64,000 bases of DNA, taken from the NCBI GenBank assembly GCA_948579355.1, contig CAPAOV010000004.1:62001-126000 (forward strand), read 5' to 3'. The notes beneath the pieces are model-generated. The model did not search any database. It had not been told where the DNA came from and saw only the letters and a list, made by a program, of their open reading frames with translations. Shown here one piece after another: positions 1-7,816 of this stretch. The first letter of the stretch is position 1. The number at the start of each line of letters is the position of its first letter. This DNA is from an uncultured Eubacterium sp. (GTDB lineage: Bacteria; Bacillota; Clostridia; Lachnospirales; Lachnospiraceae). Made by a program: the position numbers and the translations under genes.

Positions 1-1
1 G

Positions 2-691
2 GAGGAGACAGCGACACCAACACCGTCGGCATCTATTACGGAAACACCGGAAGTGACACCAACGGCGACTCCAACAGAAGAGTCGACCCCGACGGCTACG
101 CCGAAAACACCGACGGAGACCCCGACGGAAAAATCGACGGCCACACCAACGGCGACACCGACTGACAAGCCGACAGCCACACCAACGGCCACCCCGACGG
201 AAAAATCGACAGCAACGCCAACTCCGGCAGAAGAGTCCACTCCGACGCCAACACCGGAGGAGACACCAGCGGTGACGCCGACAGTGCCGACAGAGAGTGA
301 AGAGCCGACACCATCTGCGCCGGCAGACGAACCATCATCTACGCCAACAGCGTATGATGAGCCGACACCGACTCCGCCGCAGGAAGATGGCGTTACACCG
401 GTTCCACCGTCAAGTGAGGAACCGACTGAAACACCGTTGACAGAAATAGATGAAGAGACACCGTTATCAGGGAAAGAATTAAAAGACCCGAAAACTCCGA
501 AAGCATCGACGAAAACAAAGACAAAAAAGAAGTCAGATACAACGATGATTTTAGATGATGAAGTACCATTAGCAGATGCTGCTCCGGAGACGGGGGATAC
601 GACAAATTTGTTATTCCCGATTATTGCAATGGGAGTTTCTCTGTTAGCTATCTTTGCCGTATTGCTGCTTCGTAAAAAGAGTAACGAATAG
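2..691 (+). CDS. C-terminal part of a Thr/Pro-rich cell-wall-anchored surface protein (5' end outside window)
   Basis: The reading frame is open from base 2, so the start lies upstream of the window and 229 residues are visible. Most of this is a Thr/Pro stalk of short units such as TPTATPTEKS and TPTDKPTA, typical of a wall-spanning extended spacer. It is followed by a Lys-rich stretch, then a sortase-type sorting signal: the pentapeptide PETGD (an LPXTG variant with Ala-Pro before it), about 20 hydrophobic residues and the tail RKKSNE. What I see is therefore a surface protein covalently attached to peptidoglycan by a sortase; the functional domain is not in the window, so the role is unknown. 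The GTG at position 53 is an internal Val codon, not a real start. The gene is followed by a strong terminator. Confidence 0.85.
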   Translation, partial: EETATPTPSASITETPEVTPTATPTEESTPTATPKTPTETPTEKSTATPTATPTDKPTATPTATPTEKSTATPTPAEESTPTPTPEETPAVTPTVPTESEEPTPSAPADEPSSTPTAYDEPTPTPPQEDGVTPVPPSSEEPTETPLTEIDEETPLSGKELKDPKTPKASTKTKTKKKSDTTMILDDEVPLADAAPETGDTTNLLFPIIAMGVSLLAIFAVLLLRKKSNE

Positions 692-729
692 GCGGAGAGA
701 AAAGGAATGACTACAAATCAATAAAAAAG

Positions 730-779
730 AAATCCACTTATCGGATTGAGAAGCAGTTCTCGCCGATAGGTGGATTTTT
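730..779. terminator. Bidirectional rho-independent terminator
   Basis: An inverted repeat of about 15 bp (AAATCCAC.TATCGG at 730-744 against CCGATA.GTGGATTT at 763-777) with an A-run on the left and a T-run on the right. It lies between two convergent genes and can stop transcripts from both the wall protein (plus) and the activase gene (minus). Confidence 0.85.
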
Positions 780-791
780 AGATTTGCTTTT

Positions 792-3700
792 TTATTTGCT
801 TTTCTTTAAATTTTCATTTGCAGTAGCAAGAAGTAATTTGATACGGTTTAATTGATTGACTTCGCTGGCGCCGGGGTCATAATCGACAGCGACGATATTA
901 GCTTCCGGGAAAGCCCTGCGAAGCTGTTTAATCACGCCTTTGCCGACGACATGGTTTGGCAGGCAGCCAAAAGGCTGGGCACAGACAATATTAGGAACAT
1001 CGCTGTGGATTAGTTCAATCATTTCACCTGTCAGGAACCAGCCCTCTCCGGTTTGATTTCCAGTAGAGACAAATGGCTCGGCATATTCGGCAAGCTGCTT
1101 GATTGATTTTGGCGCTTCAAAGCGTTTGCTTTCTTCCAATGCTTTGCAGACAGGCTTGCGGAATTGGTTCAATAGCCATATGGCGGCATTGCTCAACCAT
1201 TTGCCCGTTTTGCTAAAACCAAGGTGTTCTGCCTTAAATATACTATCGTACGAGCTATACATGAAGAAATCCAACATGTCCGGACAAACCGCTTCTGCGC
1301 CCTCGGCTTCCAGTAATTCTACTACATGATTGTTGGCGGCCGGCAGAAATTTAACTAATATTTCGCCGACAATGCCGACTCTCGGCTTTTTCAATGTCTC
1401 GTCTAATTCAATGGTATCAAAATCATGCACAATTTCCTGTACGGTTTTTTTCAGTCTGCTCTGTCTTGGTTTTTTTGCTTCTTCAATACAGCGGGCTTTC
1501 CACTTGTCGTGAAGCGCGTTTACAGAGCCGGGTACTTTTTCGTACGGGCGGGTGCGATAGACAACTTTCATAAGCAGGTCGCCGTAGATTAATGCGTGAA
1601 TGGCACCTTTCAGTAAACGGTAATTGATTTGAAAACCGGAGTTTTTCTCGATACCGGCGCTCAATGAAATAACCGGAATCTGCTCCATACCTGCCTTTTT
1701 CAAAGCCCGTCGGATAAAACCGATATAATTGGTAGCGCGGCAGCCGCCTCCCGTTTGCGTAATAATGAGAGCGGTGCGGTCTAAGTCATATTCTCCGGAG
1801 TGCAGCGCTTTCATAAACTGTCCGACGACGAGGAGCGACGGGTAGCAGGCATCGTTATTGACATATTTGAGACCATAATCCAATTCGCCCACACCGGTCG
1901 GCAATTGCACGAGATTGTAACCGCATGCAGATAGGGCCGGCATTAGAATATCAAAATGGATTGGAGACATCTGTGGGGCGAGGATGGTGTAGTTCTTTTT
2001 CATTTCTTTCGTAAACTCAATCCGTTCATGGGCGGAATCCTGTACCTTTGGTTTTATTCCCTTGCGGGCGCGGTCTTTTACCGCTGAGATAAGAGAGCGG
2101 ATTCGAATACGCGCGGCGCCGAGATTGTTCACCTCGTCTATTTTGAGCACAGTACAAATTTTATTCGAGGAAGTTAAAATATCGTTTACCTGGTCGGTCG
2201 TAATGGCGTCCAAACCACAACCAAAGGAGTTAAGCTGTATCATTTCCAGATTTTCCTGCGTGCGGACGTAGCTCGCGGCAGCATATAGGCGGGAATGATA
2301 CATCCATTGGTCCATAGCGATTGTAGGACGGTCAACTTTAGCTAAATGCGATATACTGTCCTCGGAAAGTACGGCAATATTATAGGAAGTAATTAATTCC
2401 GGAATGCCGTGATTAATTTCCGGGTCGATATGGTACGGTCTTCCAGCCAGTACAATACCGGTGGCGTCGTTATCTTTCATCCATTGTAAAACTTCTTCGC
2501 CTTTTGCCTTAATGTCCTCCCGCGTCTGCAGAAGTTCCTGATAGGCTTTGCTTGCTGCCTGACGGATTTCCGCAGCGTCAATGCCATTTTCCTTACTAAT
2601 ATATTTCGCCAGCTCATCGGCCAGAATCTTGTCGCTTTCGAAAGACACAAAAGGATTTTGGTAGGTAATATTTTTATCTGCCAGTTCTTCTACATTATTT
2701 TTAATGTTTTCCCCATAGGAAGTGACAATAGGGCAATTATAGTGGTTGCCGGCCTCGTCAAATTCGTTGCGCTCGTAAGGAACACACGGATAGAATATAT
2801 AGTCAATATTGTGCTTGAGCAGCCACGAGATATGTCCATGAGCCAATTTTGCCGGATAACACTCGGATTCGCTCGGAATGGATTCGATTCCCAGTGAGTA
2901 AATTTTGCGGTTGGAAGCAGGTGAGAGAACTACTTCATATCCTAATTCAGTAAAGAATGTAAACCAATACGGATAATTTTCGTACATATTGAGAACGCGG
3001 GGAATACCAACTTTTCCGCGATACGCCTTATCCGGAGATAATGGTTTGTAGTAATCAAATATTCTCTCATTTTTGTAAGCATAGAGATTCGGGATATCAT
3101 CGTTGCTTTTTTCTTTCCCTAATCCCCGCTCGCATCGGTTGCCGGAAATGAATTGGCGTCCTCCGGTAAAACGGTTGATTGTCAGGCGGCATTGATTGGT
3201 ACAGCCTTTACAACGGGCCATTGAACTCTCGAATTTTAATTCTATGATTTCTTCTAATGAGAGCATTGTAGTTTCCATACCCTCTTCGTAGTGTTCGCAT
3301 GCGATTAGGGCGGCACCGAAAGCGCCCATAATGCCGGCGATATCCGGACGGACGGCACGACAGCCGGAAACCCGCTCGAAACTGCGCAGAACCGCGTCAT
3401 TGTAGAAAGTTCCTCCCTGCACGACGACATTATTGCCCAAATCTTTTGGCGAAGTCAGTTTAATTACTTTCAGCAGTGCATTTTTGATAACGGAGATGGC
3501 CAGTCCGGCTGAAATGTCGGCAACGGTGGCCCCCTCTTTTTGCGCCTGCTTCACTTTTGAATTCATAAAGACCGTACAGCGCGAGCCTAAATCAATGGGA
3601 TTTTCGGCAAAAAGCGCCAATTTGGCAAAGTCTTTTACTTCGTAGTTGAGTGAGCGGGCGAATGTTTCTATAAAAGAGCCGCATCCGGATGAACATGCCT

Positions 3701-5015
3701 CATTGAGCTGTACGCTGTCAACGGAATGGTTCTTAATTTTTATGCATTTCATATCCTGCCCGCCAATGTCCAAAATGCAGTCAACCTGCGGCTCGAAAAA
3801 GGAAGCGGCGTAATAATGGGAAACCGTTTCCACTTCTCCCTCGTCCAACATAAGGGCGGACTGAATCAGCGCCTCTCCGTAACCGGTAGAGCATGAGCGG
3901 ACGATGTTGACACCCTCCGGCAGAAGCTCGTAAATCTCCTTAATCGCCTTGATTGTTGTCTTGAGGGGACTTCCATTGTTGTTGTCATAAAACGAGTATA
4001 ACAAGGAGCCGTCTTCACCGACAAGTGCGACTTTCGTTGTTGTGGAACCGGCGTCCACACCTAAAAAGGCATTTCCCTCATAAGTGTCTAAATCCCTTTT
4101 CGATACATTATGGACATTATGTTCTTCCAGAAAGGCCTCGTATTCCTTTTCGTCCTGAAAGAGAGGCTCCATACGTGTTACTTCGAATTGAAGCTTAATC
4201 TCGTGAGATAGTTTATGCATTAGTTTACCTAATGTGGTGGCGCCTTTGTCTTCCGCATTCATGGCAGCGCCGCTTGCGGCAAACAGGTGGGAATTATCCG
4301 GTGCGATAATGGCGTCGCCTTTCAAATTCAGTGTGCGGATGAAAGCATTTTTCAGCTCCGTCAGAAAATGAAGCGGTCCGCCAAGAAAAGCCACGTTTCC
4401 GCGGATTGGTTTGCCACAGGCAAGCCCGCTTATTGTCTGATTTACGACTGCCTGAAAGATGGAAGCAGCCAAGTCAGCTTTGGACGCCCCCTCGTTAATC
4501 AGGGGTTGGATGTCGGTTTTTGCGAACACACCGCAGCGGGAGGCAATTGGATATAAAGCCTGATAATCTTTGGCGTACTCATTCAGACCGGCGGCGTCGG
4601 TCTTTAACAGGGTAGCCATCTGGTCGATAAAAGAGCCCGTGCCGCCGGCGCAGATACCATTCATCCGCTGCTCAATTCCATCGGTAAAATAGATGATTTT
4701 GGCGTCTTCTCCTCCCAATTCAATTGCCACGTCCGTATGCGGGGCATAACTTTTTAAAGAAGTTGCCACACTGATAACTTCCTGTACGAAAGGGATATCC
4801 AGATGATTGGAAATGGCTAATCCGCCCGAACCGGTAATCATAGGAATGATTTCGCAATCTCCCAATGCATCATATGCCCGTTCTATAATATTTTTTAATG
4901 TTTCCTGTATATTTGCAAAGTGCCTTTCATAGGCAGAAAAGATAATTTGGTTCCCATCATCAAGGATAGCAATTTTGACAGTGGTGGAACCGATATCGAT
5001 ACCTACTCTGTACAT
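792..5015 (-). CDS. Giant 2-hydroxyacyl-CoA dehydratase activase-like protein (BadF/HgdC ASKHA x2 + DUF2229)
   Basis: 1407 residues. Two ASKHA ATPase domains in tandem: the first opens with GIDIGSTTVKIA (about residue 5), the second with GVDAGSTTTKVA (about residue 318). Each carries the Cys pair that ligates the bridging [4Fe-4S] cluster of HgdC-type activases (CAGGTGS...SRCGVF and CSSGCGS...SRCTVF). A further cluster CKGCTNQC...RC lies near residues 602-627, followed by a DUF2229-type region and a C-terminal part resembling the dehydratase subunit fold. Known HgdC proteins use ATP to push an electron into 2-hydroxyacyl-CoA dehydratase; here no dehydratase is adjacent, so the partner is unknown and may be within the same chain. 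ATG at 5015 is preceded by AGGAGGT. Cytoplasmic, monocistronic, with its own promoter. The family call is firm; the reaction is not. Confidence 0.85.
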   Translation of the reverse strand: MYRVGIDIGSTTVKIAILDDGNQIIFSAYERHFANIQETLKNIIERAYDALGDCEIIPMITGSGGLAISNHLDIPFVQEVISVATSLKSYAPHTDVAIELGGEDAKIIYFTDGIEQRMNGICAGGTGSFIDQMATLLKTDAAGLNEYAKDYQALYPIASRCGVFAKTDIQPLINEGASKADLAASIFQAVVNQTISGLACGKPIRGNVAFLGGPLHFLTELKNAFIRTLNLKGDAIIAPDNSHLFAASGAAMNAEDKGATTLGKLMHKLSHEIKLQFEVTRMEPLFQDEKEYEAFLEEHNVHNVSKRDLDTYEGNAFLGVDAGSTTTKVALVGEDGSLLYSFYDNNNGSPLKTTIKAIKEIYELLPEGVNIVRSCSTGYGEALIQSALMLDEGEVETVSHYYAASFFEPQVDCILDIGGQDMKCIKIKNHSVDSVQLNEACSSGCGSFIETFARSLNYEVKDFAKLALFAENPIDLGSRCTVFMNSKVKQAQKEGATVADISAGLAISVIKNALLKVIKLTSPKDLGNNVVVQGGTFYNDAVLRSFERVSGCRAVRPDIAGIMGAFGAALIACEHYEEGMETTMLSLEEIIELKFESSMARCKGCTNQCRLTINRFTGGRQFISGNRCERGLGKEKSNDDIPNLYAYKNERIFDYYKPLSPDKAYRGKVGIPRVLNMYENYPYWFTFFTELGYEVVLSPASNRKIYSLGIESIPSESECYPAKLAHGHISWLLKHNIDYIFYPCVPYERNEFDEAGNHYNCPIVTSYGENIKNNVEELADKNITYQNPFVSFESDKILADELAKYISKENGIDAAEIRQAASKAYQELLQTREDIKAKGEEVLQWMKDNDATGIVLAGRPYHIDPEINHGIPELITSYNIAVLSEDSISHLAKVDRPTIAMDQWMYHSRLYAAASYVRTQENLEMIQLNSFGCGLDAITTDQVNDILTSSNKICTVLKIDEVNNLGAARIRIRSLISAVKDRARKGIKPKVQDSAHERIEFTKEMKKNYTILAPQMSPIHFDILMPALSACGYNLVQLPTGVGELDYGLKYVNNDACYPSLLVVGQFMKALHSGEYDLDRTALIITQTGGGCRATNYIGFIRRALKKAGMEQIPVISLSAGIEKNSGFQINYRLLKGAIHALIYGDLLMKVVYRTRPYEKVPGSVNALHDKWKARCIEEAKKPRQSRLKKTVQEIVHDFDTIELDETLKKPRVGIVGEILVKFLPAANNHVVELLEAEGAEAVCPDMLDFFMYSSYDSIFKAEHLGFSKTGKWLSNAAIWLLNQFRKPVCKALEESKRFEAPKSIKQLAEYAEPFVSTGNQTGEGWFLTGEMIELIHSDVPNIVCAQPFGCLPNHVVGKGVIKQLRRAFPEANIVAVDYDPGASEVNQLNRIKLLLATANENLKKSK

Positions 5016-5152
5016 AAGTACCTCCTATTTCTTTTATCATATTATAAAAGTAATCTATATAGTCCACATATAATAAAAAACAGCCGTACAAACAGCAAAC
5101 GAGAAAGCCTGATTTCTTTGCAGACTGTATCAGAGTTTTAAACATCTAAACT

Positions 5153-5181
5153 ATTATACGACAAAAAGTGAAGTTTTGCAA
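5153..5181 (-). promoter_or_regulatory. Sigma-A type promoter of the activase gene
   Basis: On the minus strand TTGCAA (5176-5181), 17-base spacer, TATAAT (5153-5158). This gives a leader of about 130 bases before the ATG at 5015. Confidence 0.6.
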
Positions 5182-5282
5182 CATAATATGAGCCGGATAC
5201 AGGGCAATGTTTCTTATTATAAAGAACATTTTCCTATATTTGGAATAGGATAATAAAAAAAGCAGGAGTAAAGAAAGTAATT

Positions 5283-5837
5283 ATGCGACAACGTTTTTGT
5301 AATGGAATGATACATGTGATAAAAAAAGGAGATAATCTTTATCAGCTTAGCCGTAAGTACCGCGTGCCGTTAGCATTGATTTTACGGGCTAATCCATATG
5401 TAGATGTGTACAATTTGCAGCCGGGGCAGGAGATTTGTATTCCGATGTCCAGACCAATCATGCCGTTTCCGGGGGTGCGCCCGCCAAGACCGCGCTCCGA
5501 TGAGGAAAGAATGGAAATGGAAGAAGAAATGCGGGAAGAGATGAGAGAAGAAATACAGGATGAAAGGGAAGATGAAAGAGAGGAACAGAGACGCAGAGTT
5601 TCGGAGCCGGATTTGATGATGCGGGATATGGAGCCGGATATTGTCAGGGAAGAAAATGAGATGCCGATGGAGCAGCAGGAAGACGACGACGGCGTTTATG
5701 TCACGAATGGCGTTATGAGTCTGGGAGACGTATTAAAAGAAGTAGGAATGACAACCGACGAGCTGCTGGCGAACAATCATCCCGATGAAATTATTCTTGC
5801 GGCAGACGTTAAGCTAAATATAGCAAAGAAAGTTTGA
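5283..5837 (+). CDS. LysM-domain protein with a highly charged linker
   Basis: 184 residues without signal peptide. Residues about 10-54 form a LysM module (IHVIKKGDNLYQLSRKYRVP ... NLQPGQEICIP), the known peptidoglycan/chitin-binding fold. Then a Pro-rich hinge and about 50 residues almost entirely of Glu, Arg, Met and Asp (EERMEMEEEMREEM-like), predicted to be a long charged helix. A second, weaker LysM-like segment closes the protein (GDVLKEVGMTTDELLANN ... ADVKLNIA). Because no export signal is visible it may act in the cytoplasm or forespore, as in spore-coat LysM proteins; this is inference. Start ATG at 5283; the upstream AGGAG is 16 bases away, so the internal ATG at 5307 (MIHVIKKG) is an alternative start. 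Confidence 0.75.
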   Translation: MRQRFCNGMIHVIKKGDNLYQLSRKYRVPLALILRANPYVDVYNLQPGQEICIPMSRPIMPFPGVRPPRPRSDEERMEMEEEMREEMREEIQDEREDEREEQRRRVSEPDLMMRDMEPDIVREENEMPMEQQEDDDGVYVTNGVMSLGDVLKEVGMTTDELLANNHPDEIILAADVKLNIAKKV

Positions 5838-5862
5838 CAAAGGAAACCGGAAACAGTATAAT
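5834..5862 (+). promoter_or_regulatory. Consensus sigma-A promoter of corA
   Basis: TTGACA (5834-5839), 17-base spacer, TATAAT (5857-5862): a perfect match to consensus. The -35 box overlaps the stop codon of the LysM gene. Confidence 0.85.
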
Positions 5863-5881
5863 AAGTATAATTTGGGAAACT

Positions 5882-5911
5882 GGGCGATGCCTTGTATTTT
5901 TAGGTGTCGCC
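5882..5911 (+). promoter_or_regulatory. Hairpin in the corA leader
   Basis: GGCGATGCC (5883-5891) can pair with GGTGTCGCC (5903-5911), 9 pairs with two G-U. It is followed by only a short T-run and then the ribosome site. It is far too small for an M-box Mg2+ riboswitch; it may be a simple stabilising hairpin or weak attenuator. Confidence 0.4.
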
Positions 5912-5939
5912 ATAATTTTCAGAGGGAAGGAGTACAAGC

Positions 5940-6866
5940 ATGATTTCGATTTATAAAACACTGGAAGAAGATTTTGTGACACTGGATAAAATCGAAGAGG
6001 GCTGCTGGGTAACAGCGATACGCCCAAGTGAAGAGGAATTATGCCGGTTAGAAGAGGAGACAGGGATTGATATTGATGATTTGCGCGCCCCTCTGGATGA
6101 TGAAGAGCGCTCCCGTATTGAGCTGGAAGACGGCTATACGATGATTTTGGTCGATATTCCGTCGCTGGATGAGAAAGACCGTTATGTGACTATCCCTCTC
6201 GGTATCTATATGACAAAGGAGCATATTGTGACGGTTTGTCTGGAGGAAACGCCGGTTTTAAAAGCCTTTGAGAGCCGCCGTGTGCGTGAATTTTATACGT
6301 TTAAGAAGACTCGTTTTGTCTTTCAGATTTTGTACCGCAACGCCGTATCGTATTTGCGTTACCTGAGAATCATTGACAGGAAAAGCGACCAGATAGAGGA
6401 AAAACTTCATATTTCACAGAAAAACAGTGAGTTGATTGAATTGCTGGAGTTAGAAAAGAGCCTTGTCTATTTTACGACGTCGCTGCGCTCAAATGAAGTT
6501 GTTTTGGAGAAATTATTGCGGACGGAGAAAGTCCGTAAGTATCCGGAAGACGAAGATTTGCTAGAGGATGTTATCATCGAGAATAAACAGGCGATTGAGA
6601 TGGCTAACATTTACAGCGGCATTCTCAGCGGTATGATGGATGCGTTCGCCTCCGTTATTTCCAATAATCTCAATATCGTCATGAAATTCTTGGCGACGGT
6701 TACGATTGTATTGTCCATACCAACGATGATTGCCAGTTTTTTTGGCATGAATTTTGATAATATTCCTTTGGGACATTCACCGTGGGGATTTTTTACTATA
6801 ATCGTGATTACGATGTTGATTTCCGGAGTGGTTGCCCTGTTTTTTCGAAAAAAAGATTTATTTTGA
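5940..6866 (+). CDS. corA: CorA family divalent cation (Mg2+/Co2+) channel
   Basis: 308 residues, the usual CorA size. A soluble, charged N-terminal domain of about 240 residues with the long helices of the funnel, then two membrane helices (about 246-268 and 281-301). The pore signature GMN is present at residues 269-271 in FFGMNFDN, followed by the periplasmic-type loop. CorA pentamers let Mg2+, and sometimes Co2+ or Ni2+, enter down the membrane potential. GGAAGGAG lies just before the ATG. The gene has its own consensus promoter and a leader hairpin; the next gene starts 30 bases downstream. Confidence 0.92.
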   Translation: MISIYKTLEEDFVTLDKIEEGCWVTAIRPSEEELCRLEEETGIDIDDLRAPLDDEERSRIELEDGYTMILVDIPSLDEKDRYVTIPLGIYMTKEHIVTVCLEETPVLKAFESRRVREFYTFKKTRFVFQILYRNAVSYLRYLRIIDRKSDQIEEKLHISQKNSELIELLELEKSLVYFTTSLRSNEVVLEKLLRTEKVRKYPEDEDLLEDVIIENKQAIEMANIYSGILSGMMDAFASVISNNLNIVMKFLATVTIVLSIPTMIASFFGMNFDNIPLGHSPWGFFTIIVITMLISGVVALFFRKKDLF

Positions 6867-6896
6867 TAAAGAGAATGAGTTGTTAAGGAGGCTTCT

Positions 6897-7793
6897 ATGA
6901 ATTTTATCGACCGATGGGAAAGAAGTAAATTCGGACGTTTCGGGATTCCCAATCTGATGAGGTATGTCATTGCCATCAATGGCGCGGGGCTCCTGCTTGG
7001 TCTTATGAACCCCAGTTTCTATTTGCGGTATCTGAGTCTGGATTTTTATGCCATTTTCCACGGACAAATCTGGCGTTTGTTTACTTTTATGCTCTGTCCG
7101 TCTGCCTTTAGTTCGGGAAATGAGTTTATCAATCTTTTCTGGTTTCTGATTTGGGCGCAGGTATACTATATGATTGGAACTAATTTAGAAAAGATGTGGG
7201 GCACGTTTCGCTTTACGCTTTTCTATTTTAGCGGCGTTCTGGAGATTATACTCGTCACGCTTGTTTTCTATCTGTTTATGTTGTCGGGAGATGTTTTGCC
7301 TGCCTATGTTATAGGCATCAATCTGGGGATGGGGGTCAGCTTTGTCTATCTGAATCAGACGCTGTTTCTCATGTTTGCCCTGCTGTTTCCGAATATGCAG
7401 TTTCTCCTATACTTTGTCATTCCGGTGAAAGCAAAATGGCTGGCGGCCCTGTATCTGGTGTTGACCGGATATGATTTGGTACAGGCGCTGTATTACGGGG
7501 TGTATTACGCTGTGGCGCTGATTGGCGTCTCGCTGATAAATCTTGTACTCTTCCTCTGGCTGGCGAAAGGAGCGGCGAGTCCGCGTCAGGCAGTCCGGCA
7601 GAGAAAGAGGAGGGTAGAGTTTCAGTATAAGGCGCAGCCGAAAACTTCCGGTCCTCGTCATCGTTGTGCCATTTGCGGCAGGACGGAAGCGGATGCACCG
7701 GATTTGGATTTTCGTTATTGCTCAAAGTGTGAGGGGAATTTTGAATATTGTTCCGAGCACTTGTTTACGCATGAACACGTGCGTCACGATTAA
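6897..7793 (+). CDS. Rhomboid/derlin-like membrane protein with C-terminal zinc ribbon, probably inactive
   Basis: 298 residues. About six membrane helices, with rhomboid-superfamily landmarks WRLFTF (about 59-64), EKMWGTFRF and FPNMQFLLYFVIPVKAKWLA. The catalytic GxSG of rhomboid proteases is not visible; the equivalent stretch reads GINLGMGVSF, so this is likely a non-proteolytic member resembling derlins or iRhoms. After the last helix comes a basic linker and a metal-binding segment CAICGR...CSKC...CSEH...HEHVRH (about 256-297), suited to one or two zinc ions and located in the cytoplasm. Possible role, by inference: handling of membrane proteins. AAGGAGG precedes the ATG. Probably co-transcribed with corA and the following glycosyltransferase gene. 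Confidence 0.75.
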   Translation: MNFIDRWERSKFGRFGIPNLMRYVIAINGAGLLLGLMNPSFYLRYLSLDFYAIFHGQIWRLFTFMLCPSAFSSGNEFINLFWFLIWAQVYYMIGTNLEKMWGTFRFTLFYFSGVLEIILVTLVFYLFMLSGDVLPAYVIGINLGMGVSFVYLNQTLFLMFALLFPNMQFLLYFVIPVKAKWLAALYLVLTGYDLVQALYYGVYYAVALIGVSLINLVLFLWLAKGAASPRQAVRQRKRRVEFQYKAQPKTSGPRHRCAICGRTEADAPDLDFRYCSKCEGNFEYCSEHLFTHEHVRHD

Positions 7794-7816
7794 ATAAAGC
7801 AGAAAGGATAAGAACT

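Noticed and set aside
50..350. Possible CRISPR-like tandem repeat
   Set aside because: The repeats are in-frame Thr/Pro codons of varying length with no spacers; they encode a wall stalk.
5882..5911. Mg2+ riboswitch (M-box) before corA
   Set aside because: The leader is under 80 bases with one small hairpin; the M-box needs well over 100 bases and several conserved helices.
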